NCBI GenBank assembly: GCA_017483305.1
Contig: JAFULC010000027.1
Span: forward strand, 62,001 to 126,000
DNA: 64,000 nt
Reading direction: 5' to 3'
From: Clostridia bacterium
GTDB taxonomy: Bacteria > Bacillota > Clostridia > Oscillospirales > CAG-272
In this document: in pieces, positions 17,154-23,638 of the stretch
How the letters are laid out: every line of letters begins with the position of its first letter
How positions within the stretch are numbered: position 1 is the first letter of the stretch
Made by a program: the position numbers and the translations under genes
Notes under the pieces: model-generated
Told to the model about the DNA's origin: nothing
The model's database searches: none
Seen by the model: only the letters and a program-made list of their open reading frames with translations

Positions 17154-17200
17154 TAAAAACGACCGTGCAGATCCTTTGGATCTGCACGGTTTGTTTGCTT
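17154..17200. terminator. Bidirectional terminator between convergent genes
   Basis: Perfect 13-bp stem ACCGTGCAGATCC / GGATCTGCACGGT with a TTT loop (17162-17190). It is flanked by a T-rich tract on the plus side and by a run of A (T on the minus strand) on the other side. Confidence 0.9.
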
Positions 17201-17940
17201 TATTTGTTAAACTCGTCGGTTGCCTTTGTAAGTATCTGCGGACAACCCTCGGGGATCTCATAGCCAATATCCGCAGGCTTGACCCACTCGACCGCATTTT
17301 TTATAATGCGTTGAACGTAGGGATTGTAGAAGGATCGGCAAAATTCATGACCGGGCTGAAAATAAAAGATTTTTCCGAGTCCGCGGATAAAGCAGCATCC
17401 GCTTCTGAAAATATATCCGTCCTCATACCAGCCGCCGAAAACAAGCGCATCGGGCTGGGGAATATAGAAGGGCTCGCAATAAAGCTCCTCCTCATCGATG
17501 ATAAAGTGATCGGGAATACCCGCCGCAATGGGATGGGAGGGCATAAGATTCCAGATTATCTCCTTTTGATCTCGTCCCCACGAGAGATTTCCCGTAGTTC
17601 CTACCACCGACTTGAACACCTTTGAATGATGACCCTAATGAAGCACAATAAGTCCCATCTTACCTGCGTAAACTCTCTGGCGTATCCTCTCGACAAGCTC
17701 GTCGTTTACCTCGTGATGAGCCATATGCCCCCACCAAAGCAAAACGTCAGTCTTATCAAGAAGAGCAGCGGAAATGCCCTGATCAGGATCGTCAAGCGCA
17801 GCAAGAGTGATATTCAAGGACTCGTCGGTCTGAAGAAAGCTCTTGATACATCCGTGTATTCCTTCGGGATAAATCGATGCACAAGCCTCCTCGTACCTCT
17901 CGTGACGGTATTCGTTCCAGATAACTACGTTGATTGCCAT
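17200..17940 (-). pseudogene. ThuA-like (trehalose-utilization family) gene interrupted by one in-frame TAG
   Basis: The minus-strand frame codes for a full ThuA-like glutamine-amidotransferase-fold protein of about 246 residues. The first part is 17940-17638 (opening AINVVIWNEYRHE, then VLLWWGHMAHHEV and MGLIVLH); the second is 17634-17200 (GHHSKVFKSVVGTTGNLSWG to the end, including FYFQPGHE). A TAG at 17637-17635 falls between VLH and GHHSKVFK, where relatives usually have Ser, so one C-to-A change in a TCG codon would explain it. The frame is otherwise intact on both sides, which suggests a recent nonsense mutation, a sequencing or assembly error, or readthrough. A GAAAGGAAT SD precedes the ATG. 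ThuA-like proteins usually sit in carbohydrate loci; the neighbour is a sugar-acid-type SDR. Confidence 0.8.
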
Positions 17941-18003
17941 AATTAAATTCCTTTCAAATTAAGCTATATTATCCGTTTTTTTGAAAAAGTTCCTAAAAGT
18001 CCA

Positions 18004-18031
18004 TTGATTTTCCTGATATTTATGTTATAAT
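18004..18031 (+). promoter_or_regulatory. Sigma-A promoter of the SDR gene
   Basis: TTGATT at 18004-18009, a 16-bp spacer and TATAAT at 18026-18031, with a perfect palindrome just downstream. Confidence 0.7.
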
Positions 18032-18040
18032 TATTATAGA

Positions 18041-18058
18041 ACAATTTTTAAAAATTGT
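18041..18058. promoter_or_regulatory. Perfect 18-bp palindrome, candidate operator
   Basis: ACAATTTTTAAAAATTGT is its own reverse complement and begins 10 bp after the -10 box, covering the expected transcription start and early leader. That position suits a repressor site. The regulator is not known and is not encoded next to it. Confidence 0.55.
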
Positions 18059-18105
18059 CAACATGTTTTTGACCTTGAAAAATAAATATAAAGTGAGATT
18101 TGATT

Positions 18106-18918
18106 ATGAAGAAAGTATGTGTTATAACCGGCGCGGCAAACGAAATTTGCTCCGAATTTGCAAAAGAAATGTCAAAAAACGGCTACGCCGTTGCGCTTCT
18201 TGATATAGAGGAAAGCGCCGCGCAAGCGGTTGCAGACGAGATCTGCGCTTACGGAGGTCTTGCAAAAGCATATAAGACCGACGTTTTAGACAAAGAAAAC
18301 GTTGCATCGATTCACCGCAAAGTCTTAGCGGAGCTTGGAAAATGTACCGTTCTGATCAACGGATCGGGAGGGAATAGCTCTGTAGCAACAACGTCTAACG
18401 AGTACTACGAATACGGCGATGAAAGGCGTAACGATATCGCTACCTTTTTCAATCTTGATACGAACAGCTTTGACCTCGTGTTTGACCGCAACGTCAAAGG
18501 TGTGCTTATTCCTACGCAGATCTTTGCTCTCGATATGATCGGTGAAAAGGGCTGCTCGATAGTCAACCTGTCTTCAGTGAATGCAAATACACCTAATACC
18601 AAAACACCCGCATATAGCTCTGCAAAGGCGGCTGTATCCAATTTCACAAAGTGGTTAGCCGTTCATTTCGCAAAGGAAGGAATCAGAGTTAATGCAATTG
18701 CACCGGGATTCATCGCAACTGCTCAAAATAAGGACAGTCTGCATAGCGGAGCTCAAAGAGCCGAAAAAATCATTGCGGCAACTCCCATGGGACGCCTTGG
18801 GGAAATTTCCGAGATGCTTGGAGTTCTCAAATTTTTAGTTGATCCTGTTGCGGCATCATTCGTTACAGGTGCGGTTATACCGGTAGACGGCGGTTTTTCG
18901 GCATATTCGGGTGTTTGA
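18106..18918 (+). CDS. SDR-family oxidoreductase, D-mannonate oxidoreductase (fructuronate reductase)-like
   Basis: A classical short-chain dehydrogenase of 270 residues. The Rossmann motif is slightly unusual (TGAANEIC in place of TGxxxGIG). NGSGG replaces NNAG, Ser is in VNLSSVNA, the catalytic YSSAK is present, and APGF follows. The insertion EYYEYGDERRNDIATFFNLD is characteristic, as I recall, of the SDR-type mannonate/fructuronate oxidoreductases of Firmicutes glucuronate pathways, so that is the favoured substrate. No uxuA or uxaC lies beside it in this window. ATG at 18106 is preferred over a TTG two codons earlier. The AAGTGAG SD is weak. The gene is probably regulated through the palindrome in its leader. 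Confidence 0.8.
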   Translation: MKKVCVITGAANEICSEFAKEMSKNGYAVALLDIEESAAQAVADEICAYGGLAKAYKTDVLDKENVASIHRKVLAELGKCTVLINGSGGNSSVATTSNEYYEYGDERRNDIATFFNLDTNSFDLVFDRNVKGVLIPTQIFALDMIGEKGCSIVNLSSVNANTPNTKTPAYSSAKAAVSNFTKWLAVHFAKEGIRVNAIAPGFIATAQNKDSLHSGAQRAEKIIAATPMGRLGEISEMLGVLKFLVDPVAASFVTGAVIPVDGGFSAYSGV

Positions 18919-18960
18919 TCCAAAAGGGGAACATTTCCTCGATCCGATCCAATCTGTATG

Positions 18961-18996
18961 CTAAATTATACAAAATCAAAATTTTGTATAATTTAG
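18961..18996. repeat. Perfect 16-bp inverted repeat, AT-rich, between convergent genes
   Basis: CTAAATTATACAAAAT and its exact reverse complement are separated by CAAA. It lies between the SDR stop and the spoIIID stop. Neither side has a T-run, so it is not a classical terminator; it may still act as one, block convergent transcription, or be the remnant of a small mobile repeat. Confidence 0.7.
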
Positions 18997-19030
18997 GGCA
19001 CTAAAAAACGACAAAAAAGCCCCCAAATAG

Positions 19031-19300
19031 CTATATTTTCAAAATTCCGTCCTTCTTGTACTTTTGCTTGGTAGCCTCACCGCCGCGCAGATGTCTTTCA
19101 CCTTTGTTTTTTTCGAGCACACTTTTTACGTCCAGATAAAGTGATCTGTTTATATTTTTCAAAGTTTGCGTAACGTCCTTATGTACTGTGCTTTTACTGA
19201 TTCCGAACCTTGTTGCTGTTGATCTCACCGTGGCATTGTTTTCAACTATATATAATCCTAATACCACGCAGCGTTCCTTGGCGGATGATAAATACATCAT
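19031..19300 (-). CDS. spoIIID: Stage III sporulation transcriptional regulator SpoIIID
   Basis: A mother-cell DNA-binding protein that tunes the sigma-E regulon and helps switch to sigma-K. The 89 residues match the family closely: an N-terminal part with YIVENNATVRSTATRFGIS, the helix-turn-helix ISKSTVHKDVT, and the basic C-terminal helix RHLRGGEATKQKYKKD, the most diagnostic stretch. Two ATG codons in tandem are possible starts, with an AGAGAGG SD upstream. It ends in TAG, which is rare in this window. A possible sigma-E promoter lies upstream, consistent with known control of spoIIID. In many Firmicutes spoIIID sits near mreB or usd; here it stands alone. Confidence 0.95.
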   Translation of the reverse strand: MMYLSSAKERCVVLGLYIVENNATVRSTATRFGISKSTVHKDVTQTLKNINRSLYLDVKSVLEKNKGERHLRGGEATKQKYKKDGILKI

Positions 19301-19335
19301 AACGGCTACCTCTCTACGAATTTATAAGTTATAAT

Positions 19336-19364
19336 AATTTATGCTAAACAACCTATTTTTATAC
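19336..19364 (-). promoter_or_regulatory. Possible sigma-E promoter of spoIIID
   Basis: On the minus strand GTATAAA (19364-19358), 14 bp, then CATAAATT (19343-19336) resembles the sigma-E pattern KMATATT-N14-CATACAHT, with a weak -35. The region is AT-rich, so chance matches are likely. spoIIID is known to be sigma-E dependent in Bacillus. Confidence 0.3.
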
Positions 19365-19383
19365 TTTTAAAGGAGCTTAATCT

Positions 19384-20142
19384 ATGCCGGATTTTGATAT
19401 TTTTGAAGGTATGACCTCAATATCTGCGGTTATAAAATCTATCCAAAACGGCTCCAGTGACCGTAGGATCATTAAAATTCTTTATAATGAAGACCGTTTT
19501 TCAAAGAAATTCCGCGAGATACAATTTCTAAAGCACGCCGCTGATTCTCTGGGATTTGAGATCATTTCGACTACATCTGCCGAGATAGATGCAATGACCT
19601 CAGGCACAACTCACGGCGGCATTATAGCTATATGTACGCCAAGATCCTTTCCGGAGTTGAATGTTAAAAATTTAACAAATGGAGGCTTTTACGCCTTGAT
19701 CGAAGGCGTTGAGGATCCCTATAATTTCGGCTATTCGGTGCGCTCTCTGTACGCCGCAGGCGTTGACGGCATTATACTTCCACCGCGAAATTGGATGGAA
19801 ATTGCAGGAACGGTAGCACGCTCCTCCGCAGGAACCTCCGAATTGGCTAATATCTATATCGCAGACCCCTTGGATGCGGTAAATTCCTTTAAGAGCATAG
19901 GCTTTGAAATAGTTTGCGCTGAGATCCGTGACTCAGAATCTCTTTACGATCACACGTTTTCAGACTCGGTTTTATTGGTAGTAGGCGGCGAAAAACGAGG
20001 AATTTCAAGAAAAATACTTGAGCTTGCCGACACAAACGTCCGTATAGAATACGGTCGCGAATTTCTCGGCTCACTTCCCTCCGCGTCCGCAATTTCAGTA
20101 ATTTCTTTCGAAATATTAAGGCAAAAGCGCAACAAATCATAA
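19384..20142 (+). CDS. TrmH/SpoU-family RNA 2'-O-methyltransferase
   Basis: A SAM-dependent ribose methyltransferase with the trefoil-knot fold. The 252 residues have an N-terminal substrate-binding part (about 1-85) and a SPOUT core: IEGVEDPYNFGYSVRSLYAAG (motif 1), the knot strand VGGEKRGIS (motif 2) and the C-terminal SLPSASAISVISFEILRQK (motif 3). In motif 3 the usual SLNVSVA is SLPSASA, so the Asn and Val are changed and the exact target (tRNA or rRNA) may differ from RlmB. A second, more canonical family member is at 22737. An AAAGGAG SD precedes the ATG. The gene diverges from spoIIID across 83 bp. Confidence 0.85.
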   Translation: MPDFDIFEGMTSISAVIKSIQNGSSDRRIIKILYNEDRFSKKFREIQFLKHAADSLGFEIISTTSAEIDAMTSGTTHGGIIAICTPRSFPELNVKNLTNGGFYALIEGVEDPYNFGYSVRSLYAAGVDGIILPPRNWMEIAGTVARSSAGTSELANIYIADPLDAVNSFKSIGFEIVCAEIRDSESLYDHTFSDSVLLVVGGEKRGISRKILELADTNVRIEYGREFLGSLPSASAISVISFEILRQKRNKS

Positions 20143-20227
20143 ATTTTACAAAAAAGTCGCTTTTTGTTGAACATATAAAGCCAAATGTATGTTATAATGT
20201 TAAAATGTAATGACAATATCTGTAAAA

Positions 20228-20293
20228 GCCCTCAAACAAGGGCAATCTTATAAATTCCCCAATAAAAACGTCACTGCGGTTTTTTATTTGGGA
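20228..20293 (+). other. Structured leader before the YesL-like gene
   Basis: Two hairpins lie in the 5' leader: GCCCT-CAAACA-AGGGC (20228-20243) and a longer one pairing CCCCAATAAAAAC with GTTTTTTATTTGGGG (about 20257-20293, one bulge). The second ends 18 bp before the SD. It matches no riboswitch class that I recognise. It could be an attenuator or simply an mRNA-stabilising stem. Confidence 0.35.
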
Positions 20294-20330
20294 AAAAAAT
20301 AAAAAACATTAAAGGAAAAGGAAATCAAAA

Positions 20331-21302
20331 TTGAGTACAGCCCGTAAGAAATTTAAGCTTTTCGATATGAATAGAGATGGCAAGGGCGTCGATCCCGGCG
20401 AAGATACTACACCAAATCTGAGATTCTTCTTCAAGCAGCTTGCAAGGAAATTCTCTAAAATCGTATCGCTTAATATCCTGATGATCTTCCAGGTCATCCC
20501 GATATTAATATGCATCTATCTTTATGTGTTCGCGTCCCCCACAACGCCGACGCAATATTATCCCGAGTACGCCGCGCTTTTTGGCATTCAGGAAGCGGCA
20601 TCTACCGCCACAGGCGCAGTAAATATGGGGATTTTCTCATTCCAGCTTGGTCTGCCTACTTATAACACCTACGTGTATTGGGTAATAGGTGCCTTGTTGC
20701 TTCTGCTCGTATTAACTTACGGCTGGCAGAAGGTCGGCTCTATATACGTAATGCGCGGACTTGTGCGCGGAGATAGCGTGTTCGTTTTCTCGGACTATTT
20801 CTACGCTATAAAGAAGAACCTTAAGCAAGGCTTCGTTCTCGGTCTTATCGACTGTGCGATAATGTTCATTTTAGGCTACGATCTCTTCTTTTTCTTCAAC
20901 ACCGAGCAAACAGGATTTACAAATTTCATATACGTAATGACTCTGGCACTGATCGTTCTTTATATCATATTCAGATTCTATACGTATCTTATGATAGTAA
21001 CATTTAACATTAAGATCACAAAGGCTTTCAAAAACGCGCTTATATTCATCGTGCTTGGAATAAAGCGCAATGTAATGGCTCTGTTGGGGCTTGTGGTCGT
21101 GACTGCACTTGCAATAATTCCGATAATGCTATTCTTGCCTATGGGTCTTGGAGTAGCTCTGGTGCTACCGTTGATATACTATCTCGGTGTCTGCGCATTC
21201 ATTTATACCTACGCGGCATACCCCGTTATAAAGAAGCATATGATCGACCCGGTTGTGCCAACTAAAACCGAGCCAGACGAGGAAGAAGCTGTAACTGAAT
21301 AA
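20331..21302 (+). CDS. YesL/DUF624-like integral membrane protein
   Basis: 323 residues with about six to seven hydrophobic segments (for example ILMIFQVIPILICIYLYVF and YWVIGALLLLLVLTYGW) and the family-like GWQKVGSIYVMRGLVRGDSVFVFSDYFYAIKKNLKQGF cytoplasmic stretch in the middle. DUF624/YesL proteins are found with sugar ABC transporters but have no proven function; none is adjacent here. The start is TTG at 20331, chosen because the AAAGGAAAAGG SD is correctly spaced and the next in-frame ATG (codon 13) has none. The C-terminus is short and acidic. The gene ends just before a terminator shared with the convergent deacetylase gene. Confidence 0.7.
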   Translation: MSTARKKFKLFDMNRDGKGVDPGEDTTPNLRFFFKQLARKFSKIVSLNILMIFQVIPILICIYLYVFASPTTPTQYYPEYAALFGIQEAASTATGAVNMGIFSFQLGLPTYNTYVYWVIGALLLLLVLTYGWQKVGSIYVMRGLVRGDSVFVFSDYFYAIKKNLKQGFVLGLIDCAIMFILGYDLFFFFNTEQTGFTNFIYVMTLALIVLYIIFRFYTYLMIVTFNIKITKAFKNALIFIVLGIKRNVMALLGLVVVTALAIIPIMLFLPMGLGVALVLPLIYYLGVCAFIYTYAAYPVIKKHMIDPVVPTKTEPDEEEAVTE

Positions 21303-21307
21303 AACAA

Positions 21308-21340
21308 ATCCGCACCCCCAAACGATATGGGAGTGCGGAT
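21308..21340. terminator. Terminator between convergent genes
   Basis: A 12-bp stem with one mismatch (ATCCGCACCCCC / GGGAGTGCGGAT), followed on the plus strand by CTTTCCTTATT. Confidence 0.75.
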
Positions 21341-21346
21341 CTTTCC

Positions 21347-22129
21347 TTATTGTGAACATAATTCGTCAAGGGTTCCGAATCTATAACCCTGAGCCTTCAA
21401 CTCCTTTATGACGTCAGCAAGGATTTCGGCATTAGTCGAAGAAGTCGGGTGCAAAAGCATGACCTCTCCGTTGTGAATATTCTCCAGAACCTTCTTTTTT
21501 GCCTTTTCCGCCGACATCTGAGCATTGTTATCCCAATCGGCGTAAGCAAAGCTCCAAAAAACAGTTTTGTATCCAAGCTCGCTTACGTATTGCATGCTCA
21601 TCTCGTCAAATTTGCCCTCAGGCGGGCGGTAGTACTTTGATAAGCTTCTGCCCGTCCTCTCAAGGCATAAATTTTCCAATCTTATAAGCTCCGACTCAAT
21701 ATTATCCTTGCTTCTGTTGACCATAGCCTTGTGCGAGTAGGTGTGATTGCAAACCAAATGTCCCTCGTCAAACATACGGACCACCAAATCGCTGTTTTTT
21801 TCAATAAGATTTCCTAAAATAAAAAATGCACCCGTTACGTTTTCTTTCTTCATAACGTCCAAAATTTTACTTATATTTCCGTTTTCATATCCGGCATCGA
21901 AGGTCAGATAGATCACCTTCTCCTCACAATCGTCTCCGTGCCTCTTGTCTATATAAAATCCGTTATATTTTTCAACGTACGCTATCGACGGATCGGCAGA
22001 CGGCTGCTTGTTATCGGGTCTGTGCACACAGTACCAATTCGATGCCGAATCGAGTGCCCCGACCTTGAGCGAGACTGCAAACAAAAACACGAATATTGTC
22101 ATAATTTGTAAAGCCTTTAAGCGTTTCAT
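21347..22129 (-). CDS. Polysaccharide deacetylase, PdaA-like (spore cortex muramic-delta-lactam type)
   Basis: A secreted or membrane-anchored NodB-domain deacetylase of 260 residues. An N-terminal hydrophobic segment (about 8-25) acts as signal or anchor. NodB motifs are clear: TFDAGYENG (motif 1, catalytic Asp plus metal Asp), HTYSHK (motif 2, metal His pair), RPPEGKFDE (motif 3) and MLLHP (motif 5). The N-terminal WYCVHRPDNKQPSAD stretch and overall layout resemble PdaA, which removes N-acetyl groups from muramic acid so that the spore cortex delta-lactam forms. The ATG at 22129 has a GGAGTG SD 8 bp upstream; a GTG three codons earlier overlaps the SD. The presence of spoIIID and spoIVA in this window agrees with a sporulation role. 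Confidence 0.85.
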   Translation of the reverse strand: MKRLKALQIMTIFVFLFAVSLKVGALDSASNWYCVHRPDNKQPSADPSIAYVEKYNGFYIDKRHGDDCEEKVIYLTFDAGYENGNISKILDVMKKENVTGAFFILGNLIEKNSDLVVRMFDEGHLVCNHTYSHKAMVNRSKDNIESELIRLENLCLERTGRSLSKYYRPPEGKFDEMSMQYVSELGYKTVFWSFAYADWDNNAQMSAEKAKKKVLENIHNGEVMLLHPTSSTNAEILADVIKELKAQGYRFGTLDELCSQ

Positions 22130-22200
22130 AAAATTCACTCCTTCCCTTTTTATTTTTTGATCTGATTCGCGAATTATTATAACTTTTTAATGCAAACGTA

Positions 22201-22229
22201 TTGACTTTTTTCTTGTAATGCGATAAAAT
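22201..22229 (+). promoter_or_regulatory. Sigma-A promoter of a small membrane protein gene
   Basis: TTGACT (22201-22206), a 17-bp spacer and TAAAAT (22224-22229), 38 bp before the ATG. Confidence 0.8.
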
Positions 22230-22266
22230 GTAAATAGAGAAACTATTTGCAAAGGAGGCGCGAAAA

Positions 22267-22542
22267 ATGTTTGACAGTAGCTTGCTGGTCGGTATTTTTG
22301 TAGGGCTTCTTTGCGGTCTTATTCCTCTCGGATTCGGAATTTTGAAAAAGGATTATTTGTGGGCGGCAATCGGTATGGTGCTCACCGTAATAACGGGTGT
22401 TGTCTTCGCCTTGTTAAACAAATCGCCCTTTACCTCAGCCATCACGGCTATTCTCTTCCTCCTTTTCATATTCGCCACTCAGAAACGCAAGGAAAAGCAT
22501 TCAGAGGACCACGACGAAACAGATCATCTCGACGATTTATAA
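22267..22542 (+). CDS. Small membrane protein, three transmembrane segments, unknown
   Basis: 91 residues: three hydrophobic segments (about 5-25, 31-50 and 54-70) and a charged tail with QKRKEKH followed by a His/Asp/Glu-rich end (SEDHDETDHLDDL). It has its own good promoter, an AAAGGAGG SD and a terminator, so it is a real single-gene unit. I do not recognise the family. Confidence 0.75.
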   Translation: MFDSSLLVGIFVGLLCGLIPLGFGILKKDYLWAAIGMVLTVITGVVFALLNKSPFTSAITAILFLLFIFATQKRKEKHSEDHDETDHLDDL

Positions 22543-22561
22543 TCAAATATCCAGGTAATAC

Positions 22562-22596
22562 AAACATATCCGAGCTTTTTCGGATATGTTTTTGTT
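22562..22596 (+). terminator. Intrinsic terminator
   Basis: A 12-bp stem AAACATATCCGA / TCGGATATGTTT with a 6-nt loop, then TTTTGTTTT. Confidence 0.9.
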
Positions 22597-22625
22597 TTAT
22601 TTTGTAAAAATAAATCAAAAAACTA

Positions 22626-22654
22626 TGTACAAAAAAGAGTTAATATGGTATAAT
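22626..22654 (+). promoter_or_regulatory. Probable sigma-A promoter of rlmB and the following genes
   Basis: TATAAT at 22649-22654 with TGTACA at 22626-22631 (17-bp spacer). The -35 matches in four of six positions. Confidence 0.55.
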
Positions 22655-22736
22655 ATAAAGGAATATATATTTATTTATATATTGGGCAACTCTTAATCCG
22701 TAAAACAGTAATTTTTATTGCAAGGTGGCTATATAA

Positions 22737-23612
22737 ATGAATAACAAAAACAACAGACAAAACAGATCCGAAAAATATAACAATAAAGGATACGGAACAA
22801 AGCCTGCGACAGAAAATTCTCCGCGCAACAACCGCTACGGCAAGTACTCTACCCTTGAAAAGACTCCCGAGGACGAAGGTCTCGGTCTTGTCATCGGAAG
22901 AAACGCTGTCAGGGAGCTTCTCAAATCCGACCGTGAGATCGACAAGATACTTGTTCAGCGCGGCGAGCGCGAGGGCTCTATCGTAGTTCTCGTTGCAATG
23001 GCGGTTGAAAAAGGCATTCCCGTTGTAGAGACCGACAAGGCAAAGCTTGATGCTATGTCGGGGTTTGCTACCCACCAGGGCGTTATCGCCATGGCATCCG
23101 AAAAGGAATATTGCTCGGTCGAGGATATTCTTGAGATAGCAAAAAGCCGCGGCGAAGATCCCATCATAGTCATCGCGGACGGTATTACCGATCCGTACAA
23201 CCTCGGCGCGCTTATCAGATGTGCTGAAGGCACTGGTGCTCACGGAATAATCATCCCCAAAAGACGCTCCACGGGTCTCACTCCCCTGGTATCCCGATCC
23301 TCTGCGGGCGCGATAGAGCACATGGCGATCGCAAAGGTCTCCAACATAAACAATACAATTACCTCTCTTAAAGAAAAAGGCGTTTGGGTGTTTGCGGCAG
23401 AGGCGGGCGGAACCCCCTATTACGAAACTAACTTCAAGGGACCCTGCGCTCTCGTTTTCGGTAGTGAGGGCAACGGAGTATCCAAGGTGGTAACAGAAAA
23501 CTGCGATGTGTTGATCTCCATTCCTATGTACGGGAAGGTCAACTCCTTCAACGTTTCAACCGCCGCATCCGTCATTCTTTGCGAGGTAGCAAAGCAGCAT
23601 AGAAACGGTTAA
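22737..23612 (+). CDS. rlmB: 23S rRNA (guanosine-2'-O-)-methyltransferase RlmB / TrmH family
   Basis: A SPOUT-class ribose methyltransferase; RlmB modifies G2251 in the peptidyl-transferase centre. 291 residues: a basic, Asn/Lys-rich, probably disordered N-terminus (1-45), an L30e-like substrate-binding domain (GRNAVRELLKS and on), then the catalytic core with IADGITDPYNLGALIRCAEGTGAHG, VSRSSAGAIEHM, FGSEGNGVS and IPMYGKVNSFNVSTAASVI. The last is canonical motif 3, unlike the paralogue at 19384. It is followed 26 bp later by a large acidic membrane protein gene, probably co-transcribed. Confidence 0.9.
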   Translation: MNNKNNRQNRSEKYNNKGYGTKPATENSPRNNRYGKYSTLEKTPEDEGLGLVIGRNAVRELLKSDREIDKILVQRGEREGSIVVLVAMAVEKGIPVVETDKAKLDAMSGFATHQGVIAMASEKEYCSVEDILEIAKSRGEDPIIVIADGITDPYNLGALIRCAEGTGAHGIIIPKRRSTGLTPLVSRSSAGAIEHMAIAKVSNINNTITSLKEKGVWVFAAEAGGTPYYETNFKGPCALVFGSEGNGVSKVVTENCDVLISIPMYGKVNSFNVSTAASVILCEVAKQHRNG

Positions 23613-23638
23613 AATAATTTTGAAAGGAGGAATCTCGA

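Noticed and set aside
17635..17637. Recoding of TAG as a sense codon
   Set aside because: spoIIID ends at TAG exactly where the family ends, and the DUF3810 gene also stops at TAG. A single mutation in the ThuA-like gene is simpler.
20143..20330. T-box or SAM-type riboswitch before the YesL-like gene
   Set aside because: No T-box sequence (TGGNACC) or other conserved core was seen; only two simple hairpins.
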